64,000 nucleotides of DNA from Lycium barbarum (Eukaryota; Streptophyta; Magnoliopsida; Solanales; Solanaceae): contig NC_083337.1 in the NCBI RefSeq assembly GCF_019175385.1, positions 43,934,938-43,998,937 on the forward strand. The letters run 5' to 3'. Each line of letters starts with the position of its first letter. Positions within the stretch are counted from its first letter, which is position 1. This document shows positions 35,470-47,311 of the stretch, in pieces. The translations under genes were made by a program, and so were the position numbers. Under the pieces are notes generated by a model that was not told the origin of the DNA, made no database searches, and saw only the letters and a list, made by a program, of their open reading frames with translations.

Positions 35470-37659
35470 TGTCACGACCCAACCCGCAATGACTGGCACC
35501 CATCTAAATCCTAGTTGGCGAACCAACATACAAACACCTAATCCATTCAATCCGGTTTTTATATAAATCAAGCTAAACAATTATTACTCATTTAACAACA
35601 AAAGAACAAGTACATCATGCCATAAATGTTGTAGTAAGTGCGGAAGTTCTAACTATTACAATCCCCAAAATCCGAGAGTCATTGTACAGGACTCTAAGCC
35701 AAAAACATGTCTAAGAATCTGAAGTCTAACAAGTAAGTAATACATAATGTCTAGAGTATGAAAAGACATCATAGCAAGAAGATCTTCGGGCGGCCTGGCA
35801 TGGCAAGAAGCTCACCCCAAAATCCATCAACAAATATCCTCCACACTAGATGTGAGGACGATCAGCGGTCTCTATATCAAAATCTGCACTCAAAAAATGC
35901 AGCAAGGTAGTATTAGTACAAACACTATGTGCCGGTAAGCATCATAGGTCGACTACGATTAGTATCATACATATTTCGTAAAATCAATACAATAAAACAC
36001 GCCAGTCAACAGGCAGGAACATCAGTAAATCACCACAATTCAACAAAGAACAATCACAATCAATCACCAAGATATCAAGCATCAAAATCACGTAAGTCAA
36101 CAACGGAAACAAATTTAGCACGATAACAACATGCACTGTATATACAAGCTAGTTGATGTCTTAGCTCAGTAGTCATGACCTGCAGGGAACCCATGGTGTC
36201 CATGTATCACTCGTTCCGGAACACTCCTCAGACTTGAGCGCAAACCTCCGTTCTGGAACGAACCTCGGATGCGAGACAAATCAATGTACCTCTCATTTCC
36301 AGAACTATCCTCGGACCACAAGCCCATAATCTAGGTCACATGTGTGCCTTTTCATACCTTTTACATAACAGTTTTCTTACCTTTCAGTATCAATACTCAA
36401 CTCATCTTTTCATGTCACAATACCATTGAGAAGATTAGATTAGCTTCTCATCACAACCCATCCAATGCAGATTTAATCACACAGGAATAATGGCACGAAG
36501 CCTACACAAACACTCAATATCGTGCATGAAAACTAGACATGCTTTGTCCTAAGAAAATCACAAACATGCAATCAACTAACCAAAGTCTAACTCAAGTAAA
36601 TCGTAACCTACCTCAAAGTAGAGCTGGAACAATGCCTGCCACTCTGCTACATCCTTTCCTTTCCTCAAAGCCACAATACATTCGCAGTCTAAAAATAGAA
36701 GGCTCGATGAGTCACATTGCTCAATTTGCAAATACCAAGGCAAGAATTACCCTTCCCTCTCCCCATTCTAAGGGTGGATGATTTTCTAGGTGATCAACAA
36801 CCTATCAAAGCCCCTAATATTCATAAACCATCAATTTATACCATATTCTATCAAACATTCCCATTACAAATAGTTTTCTATGGCAAAGACACCATTTTTA
36901 TAAAAACCCTAGGTCTCAATTACTTTGTTTACTATTCTAAATGTTCAATTTATGACAAATAGCAACTAATCAATCCATTTAAATGATAAATACGCGTTAA
37001 TTATCCCAAGACATCAAGTTTAGAAGGTTTATTGATACTCTAGGGTTCCTACTTCACTTTCAACATTAAAGACCCACGAAAACGATTACAATAACAGAGG
37101 GAATGGAATCGTAGGATGGAAAGCAAAGAGACTTACCTCTTAAGGTTAACTTTCCCTAGCTTGAAAATCCTCTCTAAGTGCTTGTTGGGAAGTGTGTTGG
37201 TGTGTTATGAATGAAAATATAAAACTAAGGCATTAAAAACCCGATTCTGCCTTCCTATCGACCGCTGCAGCGGTCAATACGCCGCTGCAGCGGTCCCGCG
37301 ATACTGGCCAAGCCACCGCTATAGCGGACCCAAGATAAATCTGCTCACCGCTATAGCGGTCACCACCCCGCTATAGCGACATCACCGTAGCGGCAAATGG
37401 CCCGCCACAGCGGCCCCAAGAGAAATTACAACGGTCAGCCCACCGCTACAGCGGTACAGCAGCAGCAGTACTCCCACCATTTTGGGCAGTAAGCTTGATT
37501 TTCTGTCCAGTTTTCCCCCTATCACCCCACATTTCATCCAAGGCCTAAAAAACACAACACAAAACATGCATACATACAAAAAGACGCCCTACGAATCCAC
37601 CCGTGGCCTCGGTATTTCTAATGGAGTCCTAAATTCCCATAACGACCAGAAAGGTTACA
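35470..37659 (-). mobile_element. 3' LTR of element C
   Basis: The LTR is 2,190 bp in reverse orientation, from TGTCACGACCCAACCCG to AAAGGTTACA (37659). It differs from the other LTR families and lacks a clear two-hairpin module. It carries a dense cluster of CCGCTnnAGCGG palindromes at 37262-37454. The target duplication cannot be tested because the other end of C is missing. Confidence 0.75.
37262..37454. repeat. CCGCTnnAGCGG palindrome cassette
   Basis: CCGCTGCAGCGG at 37262-37273 and 37282-37293, CCGCTATAGCGG at 37316-37327 and 37348-37359, and variants at 37368-37378, 37385-37393, 37402-37413 and 37443-37454. There are seven or eight palindromes in under 200 bp, in the promoter-side part of the C LTR. 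Confidence 0.85.
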
Positions 37660-37672
37660 CCAGATACCAAGG

Positions 37673-40600
37673 TTACACCAGATACCAATTAAGACACCCT
37701 TCGTCCTCGAACGGACAAAGATGAGAATCTAGGGAGGAGTTACCTGACTCAGCGAAAAGCTGAGGGTGTTTGATACGCATATCCAACTCTGCTTTCCAAG
37801 TAGCTTCTTCCACTGGTCGATTCTTCCACTGAAATTTTACGGAGGCTATTTCCTTGGACCTCAACTTATGGACATCCCTGTCTAAGATAGCAATAGGCTA
37901 TTCCTCATATGAAAGATTTTCATCTAACAAAACCGAATCCCAACGGATGATATAGGAACCATCACCGTGGTACCTCTTCAACATCGACACATGGAATATC
38001 GAAGAACGCCTGATAAACCCGGAGGTAAAGCTAACTTGTAAGCCACCTCTCCCACACGTTTGAGAATCTCAAACGGACCAATGAACCTCAGGCTAAGCTT
38101 TCCCTTTTTCCCAAACCTCATCACACCCTTCATGGGTGAGACCTTCAACAACACTTGCTCTCCTTCCTTAAACTCAAGATCTCGGACCTTGCGGTGCGCA
38201 TACTCCTTCTGCCTATTCTACGCTACCAACAGCTTGGCTTGAATCACCTTCACCTTCTCTAGGGACTCTCTTAGAAGATCAATACCCCAAGGCCTCACCT
38301 CAAACGCATCGAACCATCCAATAGGAGACCCACACCTCTTCCCATACAACGCCTCAAACAGAGCCATATCAATACTCGAGTGATAGCTATTATTGTAAGA
38401 AAATTCGGCTAAGGGCAAGCATCGATCCCAATAACCACCGAAATTTGTCACACACGCACGAAGCATATCCTCCAGAACTTGAATAGTCCGCTCAGACTGC
38501 CCATCAGTCTGAGGATGGAAAGCAGAGCTAAGATCTAACCTCGTACCCAACTCCTCATGCAGAGACTCCCAAAACCTGGATGTGAACGTGGTACCCTTAT
38601 CGAACATGATGGAGATAGGAACCCCGTCGAGTCTAAGTACCTCCCGAATGTAAACTTTAGCCAACTTCTTTGCATCATAAGTTATCTTAATCGGAATAAA
38701 GTGGGCAGACTTAGTCAACCTATCAATAATAACCCAGATAAAGTCAAATTTCCCTAACGTCTTCGGAAGACCCACTACGAAATCCATGGCTATTATTTCC
38801 CACTTCCATTTAGGAATGGGCATTCTGTGCAATGTACCCCCAGGTTTCTGATGTTCATACTTCACCTGTTGGCAATTTAGACACCGAGCAATAAACTCTA
38901 CAATATCCTGCTTCATTCTAGTCCACCAGTAATATTGCCTCAAATCACGATACATCTTAGTGACACCAGGATGGATAGAATACCTCGAACTATGAGCCTC
39001 TGTCAGAATGGTGTTAATCAAGTCGCCCACACGTGGCACACACACCCGCCCTTTGATCCGCAGCACGCCCTCCGCATCAATCACGACCTCCTTGGCCTCA
39101 CCACGCAACACCTTATCACGTATTTTATATAGCTTAGCATCTTCAAACTGTTTATCTTTAATCTATTCTAAAAATGATGATCTAGCCTCAACACAAGCCA
39201 ATACCTTGCCTATGTTAGAAATATCCAGTCTCATAAAACTGTTAGCCAGAGTCTGCACCTCCCTAGCCAACGGACGCTCAGAGGAGATCAAATGAGCCAG
39301 ACTTCCCATAGCAGCCAACTTCTGGCTCAATGCATCAGCTACCACATTAGCCTTACCAGGGCGATACAAGATGGTGATGTCATAGTCGTTCATCAATTAT
39401 ATCCACCTTCGCTATCTAGAGTTTAGATCTTTCTGAGTGAACACATGTTGCAAACAACGATGGTCTGTGTACACCTCACAATGAACACCATACAAGTAGT
39501 GCCTACAGATTTTCAACGCAAACACCACCGCTGCCAACTCTATATCATGAGTAGGATAGTTCTTCTCATGAACCTTCAACTGCCGAGAAACATAAGCAAT
39601 CACCATCCTTTCCTGCATCAAAACAGCACCCAAACCAGAATGTGAAGCATCATAATAGACAACAAAATCCTTGCCCTCAACGGGCAATGCTAGAATCGGT
39701 GTTGTAGTCAACAATGTTTTGAGCTTTTGAAAGCTCTCCTCACACTCGTCGGACCACTGAAACGGCACCTCTTTCTGGGTCAAACGGGTCATATGAGAAG
39801 CAATAGAGGCAAATCCTTTCACAAACTGACGATAGTAGCTAGCCAGACCCACAAAACTACGGATCTCGGTCACTAATGTGGGCCTAGCCCATTCCTTGAC
39901 TGCCTGAATTTTCTGAGGATCCACCATAATACCCTCTTTTGAAATAACATGCCCCAAGAAAGACACAGAAAACAACCAGAATTCACACTTGGAGAATTTA
40001 GCGTACAACTCCTTCTCTCGCAATATTTCAAGAGCGATTCTCAAATGTTTCTTATGCTCTTCCTTACTCCTAGAGTACACCAGGATATCATCAATGAACA
40101 CTATTACGAATGAGTCTAAGTAGGGCTTGAACACACTGTTCATCAAATCCGTGAACGTAGTTGGGGAATTTGTAAGCCCAAAAGACATAACCAAGAACTC
40201 ACAGTGCCCATATCTGGTCCAAAAAGCAGTTTTAGGAACATCCTCTGCCCGAATCTTCAATTGATGGTACCCTGACCTTAAGTCAATTTTTTAGAACACC
40301 GAAGCTCCCTGTAATTGATCAAACAAGTCATCAATATGGGGAATGGGATACTTATTTCGGACAGTTACCTTATTCAGTTGACGGTAGTCAATACACATAC
40401 GCATTGACCTATCCTTCTGCTTAACAAACAACATAGGAGCACCCAACAGATAGGCACTCGGGCGAATAAACCCTTTACTCAGAAGATCTTGCAACTGCTC
40501 TTTCAATTCCCTGAGTTTTGCTGGTGCTATCCTATAAGGTGGGATGGAGATAGGACGAGTCCCTGGGTCTAAGTCAATTCTGAAGTCAATATCATGATCT

Positions 40601-42370
40601 GGTGGCATACCAGGCAAGTCCGTGGGGAACACATCCGCAAGCTCGCATACCACGGGAACTGAATCAAGAGATGGAGTATCTGCACTGGTATCACGAATGT
40701 GTGCCAGATAAGCTAAACAACCCTTCTCTACTAGCTTCCTAGCATGAACAAAGGATATCACTTTCTTAGGGAGGGGACTAAGGTTACCCTTTCACTCGAG
40801 TATGGGTGCCCTGGGCATGGCTAGTGTAACAGTCTTAGAATAACAATCAAGTATAGCATAATGCGGGGACAACCAACTCATACCTAAAATAACATCGAAG
40901 TCTACCATGTCTAAGATCATCAAATCTGCCCAAGTACTATACCCCATAAAAGAAATTGCACACGAAGGGTAGATGCTATCCACTACCACAGAATCCCTAA
41001 CAGAAGTAGACACAGAAATAGGAGTATCAAGAGCATCACACATCATATCCAGACCCACAGCAAAACAGGTAGATACATAGAAAAAAGTAGAACCCGGATC
41101 AAACAAAACAGAAGCCATACGGTCGTAAACGGAGATAGTACCTGTGATAATTTCATCGGAGGCCTCAGCCTCGGGTCTACCTGGGAAGGCATACAAATGA
41201 TCGTGCCCCTCTGTCGTCTGCGTGCCACCGTGATTACTATTACCAGTTTGAGCGGCCCCTGCCGCGCTGCTATACGCCTTTACCTGCCTGAGGACTGCCT
41301 CGGTTAAGTTGTGCACCACCACTACCCGAGGTGTGGCCGCCCTGCCCTGCCGGTGCACGATCCTTACCCCCTCGATCTGGTGCAAATGGAGCTCGGGGAG
41401 CCTGATACTGAGTCTTCTGTCTACTCTGTCTAAGTCTGGGGCAATATCTATTAATATGCCCTATCTAACCATACTTGAAGCAAGCACGGTCTAGCATAGG
41501 TCGCTGAACAGAAGATGATGAAGCAGTGTAGCCTCCATGCTGACTGGAAGCCTAATAATTTACCCTTGATGGGCCCTAGCTGATACCTGCATTGCGGACT
41601 GAACCGGACACCCTGAATATACCAGTGAACTCTGACCCCTCGAGAAGGAGTTGCTGAAAATCCCGCCCCTACGGGCCTTCTTCTCTACATGCTTCGCATG
41701 ACTCTCCTACCTAATACCCTCAATAGTACGGACATGCTCCACTACCTCCTGGAATGAAGCCCCAGTGGCTACAAGTTGAAGACCCGATAACTGAAGCCTA
41801 GTGTTCAACCCCTTCACAAACCGCTGTATCCTCTCCCCCTCAGTGGACAGCAACTAAAGAGCATATCAGGATAGGGAGTGGAAACGAGACTCATACACAG
41901 CAGCCGATGAGTTCTCCTAATTAATAGTAGCGAACTCATCCTTCCTTCGGTCCCTCAGAGTACGCGAAATGTACCTGTCTAGAAACACAGAGTAAAACTG
42001 GACCCCAAGTCAACAGAGGAGACCCAGCTGGCCTACACTCCACAAAATCCCTCCACCAAAGCTTAGCATCACCCAAGAACTGGAACGTCACAAACTCTAC
42101 CTCGTACTTATCCACGGCCCCCATCTAATGGAGCCGCTTATGACAGTAGATGATGAACTCATATGCGTCCTCCGACTCAGTACCATAAAACACAGGAGGC
42201 TTCGTTTTTTTGAACCTCCAAAACAAATCATGTTCTTCACCAGTCATCACTGGCCCTGCAACAGGCCTCGGGAAGGCCTCAAAACCCGGAACCTCATCCA
42301 AGCGAGGTGCCACCCTTACTGCGTGCTGAACCCCAGAGCAAGGGAACTACCATACAGAATTCAGCAGTCT
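37673..42370 (-). pseudogene. gag-pol of element C, 5'-truncated and broken
   Basis: Gag is seen from about 42313 (MAPRLDEVPG..., ...FLGDAKLWW). A CCHC knuckle at about 41488-41437 has lost its second Cys and contains a stop (CFKYG*IGHINRYC). The protease motif DPGST is in the 41385-40792 segment. RT and RNase H (40761-39412) keep FIDD and YDAS. Integrase (39111-38218) keeps D, D and E (AMDFVVG, FDKGTTF, QSERTIQ). A chromodomain-like end lies at 37864-37673. From 41385 to 38218 the segments share one frame and are separated only by single stop codons, several explainable as TGG to TGA or CAG to TAG. The 5' end of gag, the primer site and the 5' LTR are missing at the junction near 42370. It is the same broad chromovirus group as F and H. 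Confidence 0.85.
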
Positions 42371-43747
42371 CGCTGCTAGTAGCAGAAGCGAAAGAGCGAC
42401 AATACGAAGATTCCATGCTAATGCATTACAGAGATGCACTCCCTCAGAAGGAGGAGTCATCATTTTAGATTTCAGGAGACGGAGTACTTCGCTGCCAAGG
42501 CAGACTATGTGTTCCTGATGTGGCAGGTTTACGCCACCAAATATTGAGAGAAGCCCATTGCTCCCGTTATTCTGTCCTCCCTGGAGCAACAAAAATGTAC
42601 CATGATCTTAAATCTATATATTGGTGGAATGGGATGAAGAAAGATATAGTGGAATTCGTAGCTCAATGTCCCAACTGTCAACAAGTGAAAATTCGTAGCT
42701 CGGCGTAAGTATGATTCAATATGGGTGATTGTGGATAGATTCATGAAGTCAGCTCATTTCTTACCAGTCAGAACGACATATGTGGCGGAAGATTATGCAA
42801 AGTTTTATGTTAAAGAGATAGTGCGACTCCATGGTGTCCCAGCATCTATTATCTCTGATAGAGGGACCCAGTTTACAACTAATTTTTGGAAGTCTTTCCA
42901 AGAGGGTTTAGGGACTCAAGTGAGCCTTAGCACGACATTTCATCCGCAGACTGATGGACTAGCTGAACGTACCATTCAGACTCTTGAGGATATGTTACGG
43001 GCATGTATGATAGATTTTGGAGGTAATTGGGATGATCACGTACCCCTCATTGAATTTGCTTATAATAATAGTTATCATTCTAGCATTCAAATGGCACCGT
43101 ATGAGGCTTTATATGGGCGAAAGTGTAGATCCCCAATTGGGTGGTTCGAGGTAGGAGAGACTAAATTGATAGGGCCAGACTTGGTCCAGCAAGCCATAGA
43201 GAAAGTCAAGCTCATACAAGATCGGTTATTAGCAGCTCAAAGTCCTCAAAAGTCCTATGCGGATAATCGTCGAAGGGACTTAGAGTTCTAAGTGAAAGAT
43301 TGGGTATTCTTGAAAGTGTCACCAATGAAGGGTGTAATGAGATTTGGCAAAAAGGGGAAACTTAGTCCCCGATACAGTGGGCCTTATGAGATTGTGCGCA
43401 AAGTAGGAAAAGTGGCCTATGAGTTAGATCTACCTCCTGATTTAGAGTCAGTTCACCCAGTCTTCCATGTCTCGATGCTTTGTAAATGTGTTAGAGATCC
43501 TACTAGGATCGTGCCAGTAAATGATGTACAAATGACAGATAAGTTAACTTATGAAGAGGTACCTATTGTCATATTAGATAGGCAAGTATAGAGACTTACA
43601 AACAAAGAAGTGACCTTAGTTAAGGTTTTATAGAGAAACAATAAACGAGAAGAAATGACATGGGAAGCGGAAGAAATTATAAGATCCAAGTACCCGCATT
43701 TATTTCAGCCCCTGGAAGAAATCCAAGACGAGACATCAAGATCATAA
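42371..43747 (+). pseudogene. 3' part of gag-pol of element D, broken
   Basis: Homology to B starts near 42371, between RNase H and integrase. The integrase zinc region is present (EAHCSRYSVLPG...CPNCQQVK, 42550-42690). About 120 bp is then deleted near 42700, which removes the first catalytic Asp region found in B and G. The second Asp and the Glu are present (IISDRGTQF, LAERTIQ). The chromodomain-like tail runs to a stop at 43745-43747. Extra stops: TAA at 43289 (CAA-like in relatives), TAG near 43589 and TAG near 43631 (Trp in relatives). It cannot encode a working integrase. Confidence 0.85.
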
Positions 43748-43914
43748 AGTATGTATATTTTCTTTTTATACTTTTGGGTCGTGTGTGGCCAAACTCTATT
43801 GCTATTATGTTGTGGCCTTGTGAGGCATTGTTATTATGGGATGCTGTGACAGGATGCTAGTGCCATATTACCGGGGAAACTCTGGCGAAATTTTTATAGA
43901 ATCCTCGAGGACTT

Positions 43915-43950
43915 AACATTCGAGGACGAATGTTCTTAAGGGGGGAAGAA
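43915..43950 (+). other. Pre-PPT hairpin and polypurine tract of D
   Basis: AACATTCG-AGGA-CGAATGTT at 43915-43934, then AAGGGGGGAAGAA up to the LTR start at 43951. Confidence 0.85.
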
Positions 43951-44295
43951 TGTTACACCTCGAAAATTTTTCTGTTGATGCACAGTGAATAGACTAACGA
44001 AGAGCACGAAGTATATGGTATTTCGATAAGTAAGGAATGACATTTGATGACCCTAATTAAGATTTAAAAGATGTTCGAGATAGGGGGAGAAAGTTTGCCA
44101 AGAGAAGGCAAGGCATACGATAGGTATCGAAAAGGAATTGCGAGTAACGAGTTAATGATGATTTAACGATGCTTTGGAGAGGAGTGATAACGTTCGTTAG
44201 ATTGTTAATGAGGTGATAAACAAGTGTTAAGAAGGTTCCATAAGGATTGGAGATCAAACGAGTCGACGAAAACGAATTTCGGGAAACTGGAGATT

Positions 44296-44455
44296 ATACG
44301 GCCAAACATACTGGCCGTATAAAACATACGGGCCGTATGTTGAACCGTATAATCAGCCCAGAATAGCACCCCTCTCTGGACCAAATCTACGGCCATACAT
44401 ACGGTCAGTATAATTTATACGGACCGTATGTTGGTCCGTAGAAATTGGTCGGGAC
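44296..44455 (+). repeat. TACGG/CCGTA palindrome cassette in the D LTR
   Basis: TACGGACCGTA (44418-44428) plus variants such as ATACGGGCCGTAT and CGTATGTTGAACCGTAT lie about 65 to 225 bp upstream of TATAAAAC at 44521. Confidence 0.65.
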
Positions 44456-44520
44456 AGATTTGTATTATTAATAAGGGATCAAGTTTCATTTCATTCCATT
44501 TCCCTTTCACACCCCTTCTT

Positions 44521-44528
44521 TATAAAAC
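44521..44528 (+). promoter_or_regulatory. TATA-like box of the D LTR
   Basis: TATAAAAC followed by a CT-rich stretch (ATCTCTCTACACTTCTCCC), which is typical of plant transcription starts. Confidence 0.55.
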
Positions 44529-45530
44529 ATCTCTCTACACTTCTCCCACAAGGATTCAAGAGATATTAGTTATCAAAAACATCAAACTAAGTGAATCAAG
44601 TGTAAAAAACCCACTAAAGATCATTCAAGTCAAGAAATCTCATTGGAGATGAACTAAGGTTTTGGCTCAAGTGAAGTATTTCCATCCAAAGCTTATTCCT
44701 ACAACATATAAGGTAAGATTTGAGTTATTTCCGTGTTGTTTAAGGTATTTGAAAGTTGAAACACTTGGATTGTAAAAGGATATAGAAAATGGGTCTTGAA
44801 TGTGGGAATAATGTCATTTTTGAGTAATAGCTTGGGTTGAGTAATGATTCTTGATACGCTATGAATATAATCATGTTCTAAATGATATTGAGAATATGGG
44901 ATAGACATTGTATATGAGCGAAGGTAACAGTGTGCTATGACTATGGATATGGATGACTTGAAGTGAATTGAGGAATATGGATAATGTAGTTAAATAAAGA
45001 CTATTGTGATGATGTTGTGAATGTATTATTGATGTTTGGGAGTTGATATATGATATGGAGGAAGTCGTATAAATAAATGAGATGCTGTCCAATTTTCTCT
45101 AGCTTTAGTCATGTATGATAGGTATCGATCTTTCTAATGATAGTATAACTCTAATGAAGGTAGAAACGTGAGCATTGAAGGAGAACATGCAAGTGATAGA
45201 ATAGTTGAAAAGAAAGGTATGTAAGGCTAACCCTTCTTTCATAAGGCATGGTTCTTGGGCCAAATATCTATTCTTCTATGAACCTATGATGCCTCCAAAT
45301 AATTCTATCTTCAAAAGCTAGTAAGCTCACGATTCTCGATATGTTATGATTGTACTAGCTTCCTCATATGACGAGTAATCCTATAAAGATAGAGATAATG
45401 AACGACGATAATAGTGATAACGATAACGATGACGATGATAATAGTAATGATGCTAAGGATGCCTATGAGCTTTTACGTATATGTGCCTATGTATGGTTAT
45501 TATGAAACCCCGAGCTTATATGGCCGGGTA

Positions 45531-45532
<2 letters not shown>

Positions 45533-45606
<74 letters not shown>
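45533..45606. repeat. (TA)n microsatellite in the D LTR
   Basis: About 37 TA units. It sits beside the GAGCTTATATGGCCGGGTA block, the same block that adjoins the shorter TA runs in both B LTRs. Confidence 0.9.
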
Positions 45607-45610
<4 letters not shown>

Positions 45611-46045
45611 CGCGCGCACCACTGCAGTTGGGTACGGATAATACTGAGCTTTGGTAGGGCCAGGTATGTGTAACATTGAGCCTTGGTTGGCCAGGTATGT
45701 ATGATAACCGAGCCTAATCATGGTCGGGTATGCTATGTAAATGATATGGATATGTATATGATATGGACATGTATATGATATAGATATGAGTATGAATACG
45801 AATATGAAACGAATACGAATAAGAATATGTATATGAATACGATTATGGATACGAAATGTAAATGAGTACAAATATAAATACGGATACGGATATGGGTGTA
45901 TGTACACAATCACGCATTAGAAATGGAAAGTACCTACGAAAGGCAAGTAAGTGCTTATGACGATGATACTACTCTCGTCCATATTATGCTATCTCTTATG
46001 TTGCTTATTATGCTTCTATAATGATATTGATCATGCTTTACATAC

Positions 46046-46087
46046 TCAGTACATTCGTCGTACTGACGTCCTTTTGTTTGTGGACGT
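46046..46087 (+). other. Two-hairpin LTR module (D)
   Basis: TCAGTAC (46046-46052) with GTACTGA (46060-46066). The second stem ACGTCC (46066-46071) with GGACGT (46082-46087) overlaps stem 1 by one base. Confidence 0.75.
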
Positions 46088-46549
46088 TGCGTCATGTCCG
46101 TAGTTGGCCAGGGGGACAGGCTTGATCCATAGCTATATTTATCAGGGACTACATAGCGGAGCTGCACTTCATTCGAAGCTATAGCTTTTGGTACTTATTC
46201 TTTTGTGTGTATATTTATGGGCATAGCGGGGTCCTGTCCCGCCAAATGATATGAGATACTCCCCTTAGAGGCTCGTAGACATGTGTATATATTTAGATGT
46301 GTTTGGCCTTGTCGGCCTATATTTTGAATATCATTTTCTTAGCCTCGTCGGCTTAAGTACATTGATATGGGCATAGTTGCAAATGATGATATAAATGTAT
46401 CGATTGTCTGACGGGATTAGTACGATTGATGAGTAGAAAGCATGATTTATTATGTGGCTCACCTAGATGTAAATGAAAAGGTATGTTAAGGGGTTCCCGG
46501 GTGGGCTAGCACCGGGTGCCCGTCGCGGCCCTCCGGTTGGGTCGTGACA

Positions 46550-47300
46550 AATATATTCCATAAAATATCCCACACAACATTTGTCCAATTTTTCCACCAA
46601 CAAATCCACTATACAATTATTCAACAACTCTACTTCCGTAAATAAACTTATATCCATATCAATAAGGCGAGATTCATACCTTATTCTCGCTAGTAACGCA
46701 ATATCTCCAATATTTTCCTTGAATTCCAACTAGGATTAACCACAATACGATAGTATGATCGCAACTACGCGCTATCCGAACTTAAATCCGGAGATTATAC
46801 TTAATTCGCGTTAAAATTTCGTGGAGGAAAGGTTGAGAGAACTCTCTAGAAAGTTTGGGAGATTTTGAGAGGTGTTTTTGGATGAAAAATGAGGGGTAAA
46901 ACCCCTTTTATAAGGTCCCAAAGTTGGTTCGGCATTGTAGCAGCTACTGTAGCAGCGCGACTACTGTAGCACGTCGGTTACTGTAGCACGCGTTTATGCT
47001 CTGTCAACCTAACTTGCAACGTCCATAATTCTCTATTTCGATGTCGTATCGACAACCGGTTTGTTGCTTTGGAAACTAGACTCGACGAACTTCGTTTTAG
47101 ACTTTTGCTTTGCTTCAAAACTTCTCATCTACTAAAAGATATTCTTTCCCAAAGTTGGACCAAAAATTGCCTCTCATATTTTCCATAAAATTCAAGGTCT
47201 TAATAGCTTATTTCTTCAACTCTATTTGGTTGTGGGACTTCCCGGTACTCCTTATATATCACTTTATCCATAAGTATACCTAATAATTATACCATTCCTT
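46550..47300 (-). mobile_element. E-type LTR fragment
   Basis: It aligns with the E LTR from about 8335 onward (ATATTCCATAAAA, CAATATCTCCAATATT, TTAATTCGCGTTAAAATTT, GTCGTATCGACAACCGGTTTGTTG). The GCGC palindromes of E are replaced here by a CTGTAGCA-type repeat at about 46935-46990, just upstream of a minus-strand TATAAAAGGGG box. The right end is vague. Confidence 0.7.
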
Positions 47301-47311
47301 AAGCCCGAAAG

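Larger units (their letters stand above)
43951..46549 (+). mobile_element. 3' LTR of element D
   Basis: The LTR is 2,599 bp, from TGTTACACCTCGAAAATTT to CCGGTTGGGTCGTGACA. It has a TACGG/CCGTA palindrome cassette at about 44296-44455, a TATA-like box (TATAAAAC, 44521-44528), a TA run at 45533-45606, degenerate repeats with GAGCCTTGGTTGGCCAGGTA-type units at about 45640-45730, and the two-hairpin module at 46046-46087. It is inserted in an E-type LTR, which resumes at 46550. The left duplication is lost with the 5' part. Confidence 0.9.

Noticed and set aside
45414..45913. ORFs encoding Ile/Tyr alternation on both strands
   Set aside because: They are translations of the (TA)n microsatellite.
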